Below, piece by piece: positions 9,548 to 19,781 of a stretch of 64,000 nucleotides of DNA. How positions within the stretch are numbered: the stretch's first letter is position 1; each line of letters starts with the position of its first letter. The stretch is taken from contig JAFUOV010000018.1 of assembly GCA_017481745.1 (NCBI GenBank), forward strand, positions 124,001-188,000. The letters are read 5' to 3'. A model generated the notes under the pieces. The model did no database searches. It saw nothing but the letters and a program-made list of their open reading frames with translations, and was not told the origin of the DNA. A program made the position numbers and the translations under genes. This DNA comes from Bacteroidaceae bacterium (GTDB lineage: Bacteria; Bacteroidota; Bacteroidia; Bacteroidales; Barnesiellaceae_A).

Positions 9548-10225
9548 TTAATCGTCGCTACGACCCAAGAACATGAGGATGTAATATACCAATGTGGCGA
9601 GTGAGCTGAGTGCTGCTACAACGTAGGTGTAGGCAGCCCATTTCAAGGCATCCTTTGCCATGGGGTGTGTCTGCATATTGGTTACACCGGCAGAGTTGAG
9701 CCATACAAGGGCGCGCTTGCTGGCATTTATCTCAACGGGTAGTGTTACTATACAGAAAATAGTGGTGAGAGCAAAGAGGATGATACCCGCCAACATAATT
9801 TGTGGAACGTACTCGATGGTGAGGATACCGATGAGCAATACCCATTGCACCCATGTCGAGGCAAAGTTTACCACAGGAACAAGCGATGAACGCATTTTGA
9901 GAGGACCGTAACCAAGTGCGTGTTGCAAGGCATGTCCTGTCTCGTGAGCAGCTACGGCGGCAGCTGCAATGCTGCAACTGTTATACACCTCGTCGCTCAA
10001 GTTGATGGTGTGGTTGGTTGGGTTGTAGTGGTCGGTAAGTGTACCACCTACGTGTGTTACGGTAACGTTGTTTATGCCGTTCTCGCGCAACATGCGCTCG
10101 GCGATGTCTTTTCCTGTCAGCCCATAGGGCATAGGTACTTGTGAGTACTTCTTGAAGCGACTTTGCATCATGTGTTGTACTATGAAACTCAAGATGGCAA
10201 ACGCTATAAAAATAATGTATATCAT
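9548..10225 (-). CDS. Membrane zinc metallopeptidase (YugP-like)
   Basis: 225-residue membrane protease of the YugP/Zn_peptidase_2 family. Seen: an N-terminal transmembrane helix (2-18); the zinc motif HETGH at 94-98 inside AAVAAHETGHALQHA; then three hydrophobic helices at about 118-145, 150-165 and 195-218. The family is widespread, but its substrates are not established. The gene stands alone with its own terminator, and the ATG at 10225 starts directly at the first membrane helix. Confidence 0.88.
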   Translation of the reverse strand: MIYIIFIAFAILSFIVQHMMQSRFKKYSQVPMPYGLTGKDIAERMLRENGINNVTVTHVGGTLTDHYNPTNHTINLSDEVYNSCSIAAAAVAAHETGHALQHALGYGPLKMRSSLVPVVNFASTWVQWVLLIGILTIEYVPQIMLAGIILFALTTIFCIVTLPVEINASKRALVWLNSAGVTNMQTHPMAKDALKWAAYTYVVAALSSLATLVYYILMFLGRSDD

Positions 10226-10500
10226 GTGTTATCAGTATAAGTTTGGCACAAAAATAGTCTGAATAATCAAACGATTGTATTAAATGTGTAGTAAATTATG
10301 TTAATGGTGCAAAAGCACAGAACGGACTGCTATTTGCAAACGTTAATATATTTGATATTTTTCATTTTTATTATAGACCTTTGTTGAAATAAAAATTTTA
10401 GCCTAAATGGCAAATTTTTCCTATTATTGTTGCTATTTGTGATAAATATTTGTAATATTGCCACATATTTTAAATTTTCAACAATAAAAAGCTACGGATT

Positions 10501-13500
10501 ATGAAGAAGTTTTTTATCATCGCAATGTTGACTTCTGTCGCTATGGCAATGGGGCAGAATTCAAACTTTTGTGACTATGCCGGTAGCAGGTCACAATTAT
10601 CACTCAAAGAGGTGACAGGTAATTCACAAGGGGCTTACGAGTTGATGCATTATGCTTCGGCACAGAAAGTCGCTAAGTTGATGTGTGTTGAGCAACGTGC
10701 TACGAATGTTCCTGCCGATAAGGCAGAGGTTATTCTCGAAGCGCACAAGGTGTTTGGCGAGTTTGCTCAAGTAGGCTTCCAAATGCTGTTGGATGCCGAC
10801 CATAATGTTTATGGTGAGCTTATCTACGATTGGGCTATGGGCTACTATGAGACATCTTATGATAGTTTTGAATATAAGATGCCCGAGGGAGCCGATGCTA
10901 ACGAGATGAGTACCAACGTTATTATTGATGGTGAAACTTCAATTCAAATCCCGGCTGGTGTATATGACTATATGATATTGTATCCTTTCCCGGGAGAAGG
11001 TCTGGTTTATGCATCGGGTGAGTTTGGAAAATTTGATGACTTCGACTTTAAAGGTGGTTGTTCATACCGCTTTTTAGTGGAGTATGGCGAGTATGATAAT
11101 GGCGATTATGTAGGTTACTTCCCGGTAGCATATCTTTATACCGATGTCGATGCTGCTCTTACCTCGCTCGTACTTCCGGCAAACGGAATGGATATGACCG
11201 ATAGCGAAGAAATTACAGTGGGTATTGCCAATCGTGGTAAAGAACCTATTTCGCAATTCTCTGTTTCGTATCAGGTGAATGATAACGAGGTTGTTACCGA
11301 AACCTTTACCGGTACAATAGCTGCCGGCGAAAAAGTCGACTATACATTTGCAACCAAAGCCGATATGTCGCAGGAGCAACAATATTATGTTACTGCATGG
11401 GTGTCGCTCGAGGGCGATATGATACCAAGTAACGACAAGTGCACAGGCAAGTGTAAGCACATAGGTGTGTCGCAACTTCCGTTCCATTACGACTTCTCGG
11501 AGATGGGCATCGAAGCATTTGAGTCTGATTGGACTGTTGAGGATGTAAATTGCGATGATAGCAAATGGTCGTATAGCGAGTGGGTAGAAGATGTAGATGG
11601 TAATAGTGGAGCAGTAGGATGTTCGGGCTGTTGGGGTGATACTCGTACAGGTAATGACAACCTGATATCGCTGCCTATCAACATGTCGAGCGGTGATCAC
11701 CACATATTGCTGAACTCGCGTTGTGTTAACGATGAAACTACCGAGTTGTTGGATGTATTGTATGGTACAACAACCAATGTATCGGAGATGACTACTATTG
11801 CCGAGTTGAAAGTCAAGTCGACCGAGTGGGTGTCGTATGTTGTCAACTTCAACGTGCCAGCCGATGGCGTTTACTATGTTGCCCTTCGAGTACACTCGGT
11901 AGAGGGTATGAATGTATATGTAGATGAGATAACAGTCGATGCCGGTTTCTTCGCGGTTTCGCCTTCGTTGGTAATTGATCGTGTTGTCCTTCCTTATTCC
12001 AATTGCGATTTGTCCGATCAGAGCTTGGTTGGTGCAACTATTACCAACAAGGGAACAGGTCCTACCGATACTTTCAAATTGATATATACTATTAATAATA
12101 ATGAACCGGTTGAGCAGGTATTTGAGGCTGTATTGGCACCTACCGAGACTGCTACCTACTACTTCGATACTCGTGCCGACTTCTCGGAGATAGGTACTTA
12201 CAATGTATTGCTTAAGGCTATTTCTAAAGAGGATGTCGATAGTGAGTTGCGTGCCGAGGTATCCAATTATGAACCTATTACTCAAATGCCTATTGAGGTA
12301 GACTTTATTTCGGGACACAATTACGATGAATTTTGGAATGAGATGAACCCCGGTAGCTGGGAGCGTGATGAAATGTTTGGTACTTTCGGTGCAAATGTAT
12401 CGGGTGCCGAAAACGGTCTTATTTCACACTGCTTGGATTTGACAAATTCGGTGCGTTTCAGTCTGCAATATGTCAATAGCGGATGGTCAAGCGCAGGTTT
12501 CTATGTGGCTTATGGCAAGGCGGGTGCCGATGTCAGCACATATACCAAGGTGTATGAAGACTATGATGTGGCATCAGCCAAAGAGGTTGAGTTTGTTGTG
12601 CCTATTACCGAGCGCGACCATTATAGCTTTATCATAGTGAATGACTCGGAAGAGGATTGCGGTATAAACCTTGGTAAGATGATTATCTCGGAGTTGTTGC
12701 CCAATGACTTGCGATTGGTTAATGTTATGGCGCCTATGAGCAGTTATACACCGCAGTCGCAATTTGAAGGAGAGGCTACATTTATGGTCGAGGTGAACAA
12801 TCGTGGTACTGAAGATATGACAGGTGTCAAGGCTACATTGTTGTGCAATGACCAAGTGATTGCCACAAGTGAGGCTGTAAGTAGTATCTCGGAAAATGCC
12901 ACTGTATATATTCCTATAACAACTGCTATTGCCAAAGCCGCGGTGGGCGATGTGATGAATTTTGCTGTTGAGCTGTCCGCCAATGAGGTTGATGGTTATA
13001 TGGACGACAATAGTTTTGCACTATCGCCTATTAATGTTACCGATACTGTGTACGCTACAGAGAATGTTACTATGATAGAGAGAGGTACAGGTATGTGGAG
13101 CGAAACAATAAAGCTGGGTAACGTCTATGAAGTGATGGTTGCTGATGTATTGTCTTCGATTACCATCGGTTGGATGTCGGTCGATGGCGATACAGAAATG
13201 GCTTCTAAACAGATTGCTCTTTCGATTTATGAAGTGTGTGAAGATATGACTTTGGGACGTCAATTGTTTACAGCCACATATGACCGTGGTATGAGCGATT
13301 TTGTTACCTATGAGTTGGATGCCATGAAGTTGGAGCCCGGCAAATATTTTGTTGAAGTACAACAACTTAGTACCTATAATATGGGTGTAGGTGTTGTTGA
13401 GGGAGAGCAAAGCTATTGCTATCAAAATCTAGATAATGAGTTGATTAAGGCTACAGGTCTGTCGCTGGTTGTAAGAGCCAACTTTGCTCATGATGCAGTG

Positions 13501-14676
13501 GTTTATGATAAGGATGTTGCAGTTATAGAATTGGTATCACCTGTTAAGCGTGCGACACTCTTTACATCGGACGAAATCATTGCTTTCAGAGTTAAGAATA
13601 TGGGTAGCAAAGAGGCAGAATTCGATTTGGATTGTAAGGTGAATAGTGTCGAATATACTCGTCATTTGAATTTATTACCTTATGAGGTTGCAGAGGTTGC
13701 CTTCGAGAAAGTCGATTTGTCGGCTGTCGGTGATTACGTAGTTACTGCAACGGTTGTACTCGAAGGTGATGAGAATAGCGAGAATAATACTATAACCGAA
13801 ACACTGACAACAGTTGAGGAGTCTAATCGCTATGTTATGAATTTTGAGGATTGCTATGACTTTGATGCCGGTCCCGACAAATTCAATCCTACTTGGCGTA
13901 CCGTCGACCGCATAGGTGATCCTACCGATTACTTCTGGATGTTTGAATATCCTTATCGTGGCGAGCCCGTTGGTTTCATCGTGTTTAATCCCAAGTCTAC
14001 TCGCCCTGTTGTTACAGAGGATAACCTGCCCGGATTTACACCGCGTTCAGGTGAGCGCTTTGCCGCTGCTTTCTGTTTGGGTTATGAAGCAAATAGCGAT
14101 GTTAGCGATGTATGGCTCATTTCACCCAAGTTGCCGTTGAATACCAACTCGTCGCTCGAGCTCTATGTAAAGACTCGTATGATTGAGTCGATGGACCAAT
14201 CGTTAGAGCCTTATCGCATACTCGTTTCGGATACCAACGACGACTTTGATAGCTTTGTGGTTGTCAGTGAGGGTACTGCGCCCGAAGGTGAATGGGGTTT
14301 GGTCAATGTCGACCTCAAGGATTATGATGGCAAGGAGATTTATGTTGCCATCCAGTATGTGGGTGTGCGATTTGAGAATGTTTGCCTCATGGTAGACGAT
14401 ATAGCGGTGAAAGGTGATGGACTGGGTGTTGCCAATGTAAATGCCGATGATGTTTATATGCGCTACAATGCCACAGAAGCCACTATCTCAATTAATACCA
14501 GTGATGCGATACAACGTGTCGAGTTGTTCGACTTGCAAGGTAGAGCAGTATATGCTGCCGATGCCAACATGACAACATTATATCGCTTCTCGGTAGCTGA
14601 TTGTCCGGCGGGTGTATATATCTGTAAGGTGTATACCGCAGCAGGCACTGCCGTTCAGAAGTTTGTTGTACGTTAA
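10501..14676 (+). CDS. Large secreted multidomain protein with type IX sorting domain
   Basis: 1391 residues, exported. Signal peptide 1-19 (MKKFFIIAMLTSVAMAMGQ). The body alternates jelly-roll 'choice-of-anchor J'/cleaved-adhesin-like segments (about 325-480, 597-735, 1112-1305, each with a Phe-Trp-rich core and a closing VDEI/VDDI strand) with CARDB-like Ig segments (about 220-310, 490-590, 740-835, 1005-1105, each with the pattern 'NxGxxPxxxF... YxFxTxADFSE'). The last 80 residues (VELFDLQGRAVY ... PAGVYICKVYT) form a type A sorting domain for the type IX secretion system, so it is expected on the cell surface or released. No catalytic motif is visible; an adhesin or scaffold is the best guess. 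Monocistronic, ending at a strong bidirectional terminator. Confidence 0.85.
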   Translation: MKKFFIIAMLTSVAMAMGQNSNFCDYAGSRSQLSLKEVTGNSQGAYELMHYASAQKVAKLMCVEQRATNVPADKAEVILEAHKVFGEFAQVGFQMLLDADHNVYGELIYDWAMGYYETSYDSFEYKMPEGADANEMSTNVIIDGETSIQIPAGVYDYMILYPFPGEGLVYASGEFGKFDDFDFKGGCSYRFLVEYGEYDNGDYVGYFPVAYLYTDVDAALTSLVLPANGMDMTDSEEITVGIANRGKEPISQFSVSYQVNDNEVVTETFTGTIAAGEKVDYTFATKADMSQEQQYYVTAWVSLEGDMIPSNDKCTGKCKHIGVSQLPFHYDFSEMGIEAFESDWTVEDVNCDDSKWSYSEWVEDVDGNSGAVGCSGCWGDTRTGNDNLISLPINMSSGDHHILLNSRCVNDETTELLDVLYGTTTNVSEMTTIAELKVKSTEWVSYVVNFNVPADGVYYVALRVHSVEGMNVYVDEITVDAGFFAVSPSLVIDRVVLPYSNCDLSDQSLVGATITNKGTGPTDTFKLIYTINNNEPVEQVFEAVLAPTETATYYFDTRADFSEIGTYNVLLKAISKEDVDSELRAEVSNYEPITQMPIEVDFISGHNYDEFWNEMNPGSWERDEMFGTFGANVSGAENGLISHCLDLTNSVRFSLQYVNSGWSSAGFYVAYGKAGADVSTYTKVYEDYDVASAKEVEFVVPITERDHYSFIIVNDSEEDCGINLGKMIISELLPNDLRLVNVMAPMSSYTPQSQFEGEATFMVEVNNRGTEDMTGVKATLLCNDQVIATSEAVSSISENATVYIPITTAIAKAAVGDVMNFAVELSANEVDGYMDDNSFALSPINVTDTVYATENVTMIERGTGMWSETIKLGNVYEVMVADVLSSITIGWMSVDGDTEMASKQIALSIYEVCEDMTLGRQLFTATYDRGMSDFVTYELDAMKLEPGKYFVEVQQLSTYNMGVGVVEGEQSYCYQNLDNELIKATGLSLVVRANFAHDAVVYDKDVAVIELVSPVKRATLFTSDEIIAFRVKNMGSKEAEFDLDCKVNSVEYTRHLNLLPYEVAEVAFEKVDLSAVGDYVVTATVVLEGDENSENNTITETLTTVEESNRYVMNFEDCYDFDAGPDKFNPTWRTVDRIGDPTDYFWMFEYPYRGEPVGFIVFNPKSTRPVVTEDNLPGFTPRSGERFAAAFCLGYEANSDVSDVWLISPKLPLNTNSSLELYVKTRMIESMDQSLEPYRILVSDTNDDFDSFVVVSEGTAPEGEWGLVNVDLKDYDGKEIYVAIQYVGVRFENVCLMVDDIAVKGDGLGVANVNADDVYMRYNATEATISINTSDAIQRVELFDLQGRAVYAADANMTTLYRFSVADCPAGVYICKVYTAAGTAVQKFVVR

Positions 14677-14715
14677 ATCGTTGTTGCGCGATATTTGATA
14701 TATCGAGGCACTATA

Positions 14716-14752
14716 AAAACGGGGTCGCTTCATTATGAAGCGACCCCGTTTT
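14716..14752. terminator. Bidirectional terminator between convergent genes
   Basis: Near-perfect palindrome: arm 14716-14733 pairs with 14735-14752; in practice the tip opens to a 7-nt loop. T tracts occur on both strands (T7 at 14749-14755; A4 at 14716-14719). It serves the secreted protein gene (+) and queA (-). Confidence 0.9.
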
Positions 14753-14794
14753 TTTCATTAAGCATCTTTTTGCCCGATGCCTATGGTATTGGTT

Positions 14795-15844
14795 TTATAA
14801 TATGAGCATGGCATCGCCATAAGCACCAAAGTGGTACTTCTCTTTGATGGCTGTGTTATATGCTTCAAATATGAGTTCATATCCACCAAATGCGGCTACC
14901 AGCATGAGCATGGTAGAGTAGGGCATGTGGAAGTTAGACACCATGCTGGTGGCTACGGTAAAGTCGTAGGGCGGGAATATAAATTTGTTGGTCCAGCCGT
15001 CGTAAGATTTGACATGACCGTTGGTACTTACGGCGCTTTCGAGTGCGCGCATTACCGATGTGCCGATGGCGCATACTTGATGACCCTCATCCTTGGTCTT
15101 GTTGAGTTGGCTCACAAGCTCGGGCGATACGATGAGTTGCTCCGAGTCCATCTTGTGCTTGGTGAGGTCTTCAACGTCTATTTCGCGGAAGTTGCCCAAT
15201 CCCGAGTGCATTGTGATGAAACCGCTTTCGATACCTTTTATCTCCATGCGTTTGAAAAGCTCGCGGCTGAAGTGTAGTCCGGCAGCGGGGGTTACAACAG
15301 CACCTTCGTTGCGGGCAAAGATACATTGATAGCGGTCGGCATCTTCGGGCTCTACTTCACGTTTGATATACATGGGAAGGGGTGTCTCGCCAAGTTGGTA
15401 GAGCGATTGTTTGAACTCGTCGTGCGGTCCGTCGTAGAGGAAACGCAATGTGCGACCACGAGAAGTAGTATTGTCTATTACTTCGGCTACCATCGAGTCG
15501 TCTTCGCCAAAGTATAGTTTGTTACCGATACGAATTTTACGGGCGGGTTCTACCAATACGTCCCACAAGCGATGCTCTTCGTTGAGCTCGCGGAGTAGGA
15601 AAACCTCGATTTTGGCACCAGTCTTCTCTTTGTTGCCATACAAGCGGGCAGGAAAAACGCGAGTGTCGTTAAATACAAAGAGGTCTTTGTCGTCGTAGTA
15701 GTTGATAATCTCTTTGAATACGTGGTGTTCTATCTCGCCTGTTTTGCGATTGATAACCATCAGGCGCGATTCGTCGCGGTTTTGAGCAGGGTGGAGGGCT
15801 ATAAGCTCCTCGGGAAGTTTAAACTTGAATTGCGAAAGTTTCAT
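14795..15844 (-). CDS. queA: S-adenosylmethionine:tRNA ribosyltransferase-isomerase
   Basis: Transfers and isomerises the ribosyl moiety of AdoMet to 7-aminomethyl-deazaguanine in tRNA, the step giving epoxyqueuosine. 349 residues, full length. Seen: [11 protein letters not shown] near the N terminus, [24 protein letters not shown] in the centre, HSGLGNFR, and a C-terminal [17 protein letters not shown] segment, all QueA signatures. It is the last gene of a six-gene minus-strand operon, 31 bp after truB. Confidence 0.96.
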   Translation of the reverse strand: MKLSQFKFKLPEELIALHPAQNRDESRLMVINRKTGEIEHHVFKEIINYYDDKDLFVFNDTRVFPARLYGNKEKTGAKIEVFLLRELNEEHRLWDVLVEPARKIRIGNKLYFGEDDSMVAEVIDNTTSRGRTLRFLYDGPHDEFKQSLYQLGETPLPMYIKREVEPEDADRYQCIFARNEGAVVTPAAGLHFSRELFKRMEIKGIESGFITMHSGLGNFREIDVEDLTKHKMDSEQLIVSPELVSQLNKTKDEGHQVCAIGTSVMRALESAVSTNGHVKSYDGWTNKFIFPPYDFTVATSMVSNFHMPYSTMLMLVAAFGGYELIFEAYNTAIKEKYHFGAYGDAMLIL

Positions 15845-15875
15845 TTCGTTGTTGTTTATCTTGTGTTATTATTTA

Positions 15876-16589
15876 CTATTGTTGTATGGCATCGTCATCT
15901 TCTACAACGGCAATTTGTAGTAGGGTGTCTATTGCGTCGATGTTGAGGCAATCTTCGATGCGTACATCGCCCACTCGTGTGCGCTCAAGGGCAATGAGGT
16001 GAGCACCACTATCGAGCGCCTCGCCAATGTCGCGTGCCAAGGCGCGTATGTATGTGCCTTTGCTGCACACGACACGTATCTTGGCTACGGGGGCTGTGAA
16101 GTCGAGTAGCTCTATTTCGTCGATGACCAACTCTTTGGCTTTCAACTCTACCTCCTTGCCTTTACGAGCCATCTTGTATGCTCGTGTGCCGTTGACTTTG
16201 CAAGCCGAGTATGCCGGTGGAACTTGTTGTATAGTGCCGGTAAATCGGGGTAATACTTGCTCTATCAGCTCACGAGTGATATGCTCGTGTGGATATGTGG
16301 CATCTATCTCTGTCTCGAGGTCGTACGATGGTGTTGTGGCACCCAATTGCAAGGTGGCAATGTACTCTTTGGTCTGAGCTTGCAACGAGTCGATAAGTTT
16401 GGTTGCCTTTCCGGTGCATACAATCATGACTCCTGTAGCCAAGGGGTCGAGTGTGCCGGCGTGTCCAACCTTGATTTTCTTGCGTTGCAAGCGACGTAGG
16501 ATGCCTATGCGTACACGCTTTACAGCATCGAACGATGTCCAACGCAGGGGCTTGTTGATATAGAATATTTCGCCTTCGGTGAAATTCAT
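15876..16589 (-). CDS. truB: tRNA pseudouridine-55 synthase
   Basis: Makes pseudouridine 55 in the T loop of tRNA. 237 residues, shorter than the E. coli protein because, as is common in Bacteroidota, the C-terminal PUA-like part is short. Seen: NKPLRWTSFDAV, and the catalytic motif GHAGTLDPLATG with Asp48; YIATLQLGATTPSYDLE; CSKGTYIRALARDIG. Twelve bp separate it from uppP. The uppP-truB-queA order is the usual one in Bacteroidota. Confidence 0.96.
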   Translation of the reverse strand: MNFTEGEIFYINKPLRWTSFDAVKRVRIGILRRLQRKKIKVGHAGTLDPLATGVMIVCTGKATKLIDSLQAQTKEYIATLQLGATTPSYDLETEIDATYPHEHITRELIEQVLPRFTGTIQQVPPAYSACKVNGTRAYKMARKGKEVELKAKELVIDEIELLDFTAPVAKIRVVCSKGTYIRALARDIGEALDSGAHLIALERTRVGDVRIEDCLNIDAIDTLLQIAVVEDDDAIQQ

Positions 16590-16601
16590 AACTATTCTGT
16601 T

Positions 16602-17402
16602 TTATGCAAAATGTGCGTATACCAAGCAGAATATGGCTGCTATCACACAGTAGATGGCAAAGTATATAAGCTTGCCTTTTTTCACAATATTAATCATCCA
16701 TTTGCAAGCGAGGCATCCCGATACAAATGCGGCAAGAAAACCTACTATGAGCGACGATGTAGGTATGTCGCCGGCAAAGTTCTCTCCGCCTATCATTTTG
16801 ATAACATCGAGTAGCGCCTCTCCCAAGATGGGGGGAATGACCATGAGGAATGAGAATTGGGCAAGGCTCTCCTTCTTATTTCCCAACAACAATCCGGTGG
16901 CAATGGTGCTACCCGAGCGCGACAGCCCGGGCATAACGGCGCATGCTTGTGCCAATCCGATGATGAAGGCATCGAGCAACGAAATCTTCTCTTTGGGTCG
17001 GGGTTTGGCATAATAGGCAAATGCAAGCAAAGCTGCGGTGAGCAACAACATGCAACCAACAATAGTAAGACCCGAGCCAAAGATGGCTTCTACTTGGTCT
17101 TTGAAGAAAACGCCTACTATACCTACCGGTATCATTGATATAAGAATGTTGAAGGCGTAGCGGGTTTCGTCGTTCATCTGAAATTTAAACAGACCTTTAA
17201 ATATCCAGCTTATCTCCTTCCATAGAATAACAAGTGTGCTGAATACGGTGGCAACGTGTACCGTAATGGTGAAAGGCAAATTTTCTTCACCTTCGATGCC
17301 AAACAATGCCGAGCCTATGGCGAGGTGTCCGCTGCTACTTACGGGCAGATACTCCGTAAGTCCTTGTAATAATCCCAATATAAGGGCTTCAAACCAACTC
17401 AT
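16602..17402 (-). CDS. uppP: Undecaprenyl-diphosphatase
   Basis: Integral membrane phosphatase that recycles the lipid carrier for peptidoglycan synthesis (BacA family, linked to bacitracin resistance). 266 residues, about eight membrane segments. Both active-site motifs are visible: [17 protein letters not shown] (about 15-31) and [17 protein letters not shown] (about 158-175). It sits 12 bp after the DUF3098 gene, within the ftsX to queA operon. Confidence 0.96.
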   Translation of the reverse strand: MSWFEALILGLLQGLTEYLPVSSSGHLAIGSALFGIEGEENLPFTITVHVATVFSTLVILWKEISWIFKGLFKFQMNDETRYAFNILISMIPVGIVGVFFKDQVEAIFGSGLTIVGCMLLLTAALLAFAYYAKPRPKEKISLLDAFIIGLAQACAVMPGLSRSGSTIATGLLLGNKKESLAQFSFLMVIPPILGEALLDVIKMIGGENFAGDIPTSSLIVGFLAAFVSGCLACKWMINIVKKGKLIYFAIYCVIAAIFCLVYAHFA

Positions 17403-17414
17403 GTGCTATTGTTT

Positions 17415-17684
17415 TTAGTTTTTGGGTTTGCGAAGTATGGCAAATATTATGCACACAAAACCTATGAAAGTAATAGTGGGTGCTATAACAATGCGACGTG
17501 TACTGAATATATCGGGGTTATAAGCCTCTTCGGTCGAGCCACTGCCCATCATCAATACAAAGCCTACAACAATGAGGATAAATGAGATGGCAATGAGCAG
17601 ATAGTTCTGTTTACCCAAAGCAAATTGCGACTTGCTTGCTTGGCTCTCTTTTTCTTCGCTTTTAAGAATTTCTTTATTGTCCAT
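17415..17684 (-). CDS. DUF3098 small membrane protein
   Basis: About 89 residues with two transmembrane helices separated by a short loop that contains the family motif YNPDIFSTRRI; it ends in RKPKN. DUF3098 proteins occur in Bacteroidota and are nearly always found between ftsX and uppP, as here, which suggests an envelope or division-related role; the function is unknown. The ATG at 17684 (MDNKEIL) is preferred; an alternative ATG at 17711 adds nine residues and would overlap ftsX by 8 bp. Confidence 0.85.
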   Translation of the reverse strand: MDNKEILKSEEKESQASKSQFALGKQNYLLIAISFILIVVGFVLMMGSGSTEEAYNPDIFSTRRIVIAPTITFIGFVCIIFAILRKPKN

Positions 17685-17703
17685 TTTTATTTGATTGAAA
17701 ATT

Positions 17704-18582
17704 TTACACATAATATAGTTCGTCGCGCTTCATGCCTATATAACGGTTGACGGCAAAGAACGACGATATGCCGGTGAGCAAGATGCCCAGCAATAGTACA
17801 ATACCATATACTGCCAACAACATTGAGGTGTCGATGAGTGTATAGAAGTTGTCAAACTCGTTGACAATGTACGATATGCATACGGTGAGCATGATTATGG
17901 CGAGTACGGCTGCTATAATGCCGCAAACAATGTTCGATAGAATAAACGGGCGACGAATGAACCCCGGCGTAGCACCTACCAACTTCATGGTGTAGATGAT
18001 AAAACGTTGGCTGTATGCTGTGAGGCGTATGGTGTTGCTGATGAGTACGTATGAAATTATCATCAGAACCAATGCCAATGCAAAGAGTATCACCCCTATG
18101 GTACGCATGTTTTCGTTGACCGATTGGATGAGGTCTTTCTGGAATTGTATATCCTCGATGCACGTCTTTTTGCGCAACTGTTTGTCAATGGTATATATGC
18201 TGTCGGGGTGGGCATAGTCGGCTTTCAGTCGCACCTCGATAGATGCCTGCATGGGATTTACACCTACTATCTCTTCGGGGTTCTCGCCCAGGGCTATCAT
18301 CACTTCCTTCAGGGCATCTTCTTTCGAGATGTATTGTGCTGCCTTTACGTAGTCGGCGTTTTCGAGCAGATTTTGCAATCCTATCACATCTTTCTCTTGC
18401 GCAGTATCCTTCAGGATGATAGAAAAACCGATGTTTTCGCGTACGTAAACCGATAGGTTGTTTGCCAATATACCCATCATGCTCATGATGCCCAATATGA
18501 ATAGCACGAGCGATACACTCAAGGTCGATGTAATGCGAGCCTCAAGAAATGAAAGACGTTTTTTCTGTTTGGTTGTACTCAT
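17704..18582 (-). CDS. ftsX: Cell division protein FtsX
   Basis: ABC-transporter-like permease that, with FtsE, links division to peptidoglycan hydrolase activation. 292 residues: N-terminal cytoplasmic segment, TM1 (about 20-42), an extracytoplasmic domain (about 43-165) with LENADYVKAAQYISKEDALKE, and three C-terminal membrane helices (about 168-190, 215-240, 255-278), the normal FtsX topology. It is 1 bp from the methyltransferase upstream. ftsE is not in the window. Confidence 0.93.
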   Translation of the reverse strand: MSTTKQKKRLSFLEARITSTLSVSLVLFILGIMSMMGILANNLSVYVRENIGFSIILKDTAQEKDVIGLQNLLENADYVKAAQYISKEDALKEVMIALGENPEEIVGVNPMQASIEVRLKADYAHPDSIYTIDKQLRKKTCIEDIQFQKDLIQSVNENMRTIGVILFALALVLMIISYVLISNTIRLTAYSQRFIIYTMKLVGATPGFIRRPFILSNIVCGIIAAVLAIIMLTVCISYIVNEFDNFYTLIDTSMLLAVYGIVLLLGILLTGISSFFAVNRYIGMKRDELYYV

Positions 18583-18583
18583 T

Positions 18584-19465
18584 TTATTTCCTTTTGAGTG
18601 TATATATATAATATGTGTAATTGTCTTGTGTGCGCGAGTTTCTTTTCAGTGCGCGCCACATTGACAGCCATATATTGGGTTTTTGTTGCGACGATAGCTC
18701 GCTCATCACGTTGGTAATGAAGCTGCGATATGTCGAGTGGCTACGGTTGGTTATCACGAGGTTGTATGGCTCAATCAACTTCTCGAAGGCTTGCGGCGTG
18801 AGGTGCCAACGCTTGCGCGGAGCATCCCATGCACTCCAGTTGCTGCCATAATATTGGGCATCGTCGCTTACTGCACTGTGGAAGGCTATGACCAACGTTC
18901 CGTCCGAAACGATAAGTTGCGATAGCTTCTCCATGGTCCTGTTTATGTTGAACGATTTGCCAAGCGTGTCCCACGCTACAACAACATTGTATGAGCGAGG
19001 GTTGATGTCAAACAATCGGCTGCCATCCTCAACTTGCTGTTGAAAGCGCTTGTTGCCATATTCTCGTGCGGTTGCATCGTACTCAACGCCATGAGCTATC
19101 CAACCATTGCCGCGCATGGCTTGCGAAAAGTGCCCCTGTTCGCTACCCATTTCAAGGAGTACGCCGCTCATGCGTTGCGACTCTTCTTTTACGATTTTAA
19201 CCTGTTTCTTATACCACCATTCATGCAGGCGATGCAGCCATTTTCGCTCCGGGGTTTTTGCCGGTTTGTAACATTCGCTATCGCTGTCGGGATAGAACGC
19301 ACCCATGTCGGCAAGGATTGGAGCATATTGGGTGATATGCAACCCGCAATCGCTGCATTGCAGTATCTCGAAGGTCTTGCCCGAGATGCTGTCGGTGTAT
19401 GATAGCTTGTGTATCAGATGACTACCCTTGCATATGGGGCAGTTGTCGATGCGGGTTGTTGTCAT
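18584..19465 (-). CDS. Class I SAM-dependent methyltransferase with N-terminal zinc-ribbon-like segment
   Basis: 293 residues, first gene of the ftsX operon. The N terminus has two CxxC pairs, CPICKG (about 9-14) and CSDCGL (about 37-42), a putative zinc ribbon. This is followed by a Rossmann methyltransferase core with a degenerate motif I (LLEMGSEQGHFSQAM instead of the usual D-x-G-x-G-x-G) and the acidic end of strand 2 (GVEYD). VVVAWDTLGKS takes the motif-IV position. This arrangement is common in Methyltransf_23-type proteins of Bacteroidota that modify saccharides or small molecules, but the substrate is unknown. The start ATG at 19465 lies directly before the zinc-ribbon segment. Confidence 0.75.
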   Translation of the reverse strand: MTTTRIDNCPICKGSHLIHKLSYTDSISGKTFEILQCSDCGLHITQYAPILADMGAFYPDSDSECYKPAKTPERKWLHRLHEWWYKKQVKIVKEESQRMSGVLLEMGSEQGHFSQAMRGNGWIAHGVEYDATAREYGNKRFQQQVEDGSRLFDINPRSYNVVVAWDTLGKSFNINRTMEKLSQLIVSDGTLVIAFHSAVSDDAQYYGSNWSAWDAPRKRWHLTPQAFEKLIEPYNLVITNRSHSTYRSFITNVMSELSSQQKPNIWLSMWRALKRNSRTQDNYTYYIYTLKRK

Positions 19466-19781
19466 AAATTGCTGTGAGAAAAATCTTCTCTATAATGCTT
19501 TTAAAATCGGTTTTCTTGAAGTATGCTTGTGTATGGGCGCTTTTACTCCAAATTTGGTGCAAAATAACAACATTTCTGCCAATATTGGTGTGGTTGTTTA
19601 CGATATTTAACAATTAATCTGTGCGCGTGTGTTTATCGCTCATTTTTAGGGCTTTTGTACCGGTGCTTTTGAGGCTTGAAATGTGCCGTTAAGGAACAAA
19701 AACAGGAGGCTTTTATGAGTGGTGTTCATCATAAAAGCCTCCGTAGTCTTATATAGGAGCTATGCTAAAATAAGGTGCGCC
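19466..19781. other. Intergenic region between methyltransferase and GlmU-like gene
   Basis: 316 bp between two minus-strand genes. It holds the terminator of the GlmU-like gene (19705-19742) and must contain the promoter of the methyltransferase-ftsX-queA operon. I could not find a convincing TTG/TAnnTTTG pair there. Short ORFs in it (for example 19422-19613) have no recognisable features. Confidence 0.6.
19705..19742 (-). terminator. Terminator of the GlmU-like gene
   Basis: A 14-bp stem (19705-19718 with 19729-19742) with a 10-nt loop; on the minus strand it is followed by TGTTTTTG. It lies about 40 bp downstream of the GlmU-like gene's stop. Confidence 0.8.

Noticed and set aside
11074-12318. 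414-residue minus-strand ORF opposite the large secreted protein gene
   Set aside because: Antisense shadow: composition is low-complexity Ile/Tyr/Asn/Arg, no domain, and the sense frame has a signal peptide and sorting domain.
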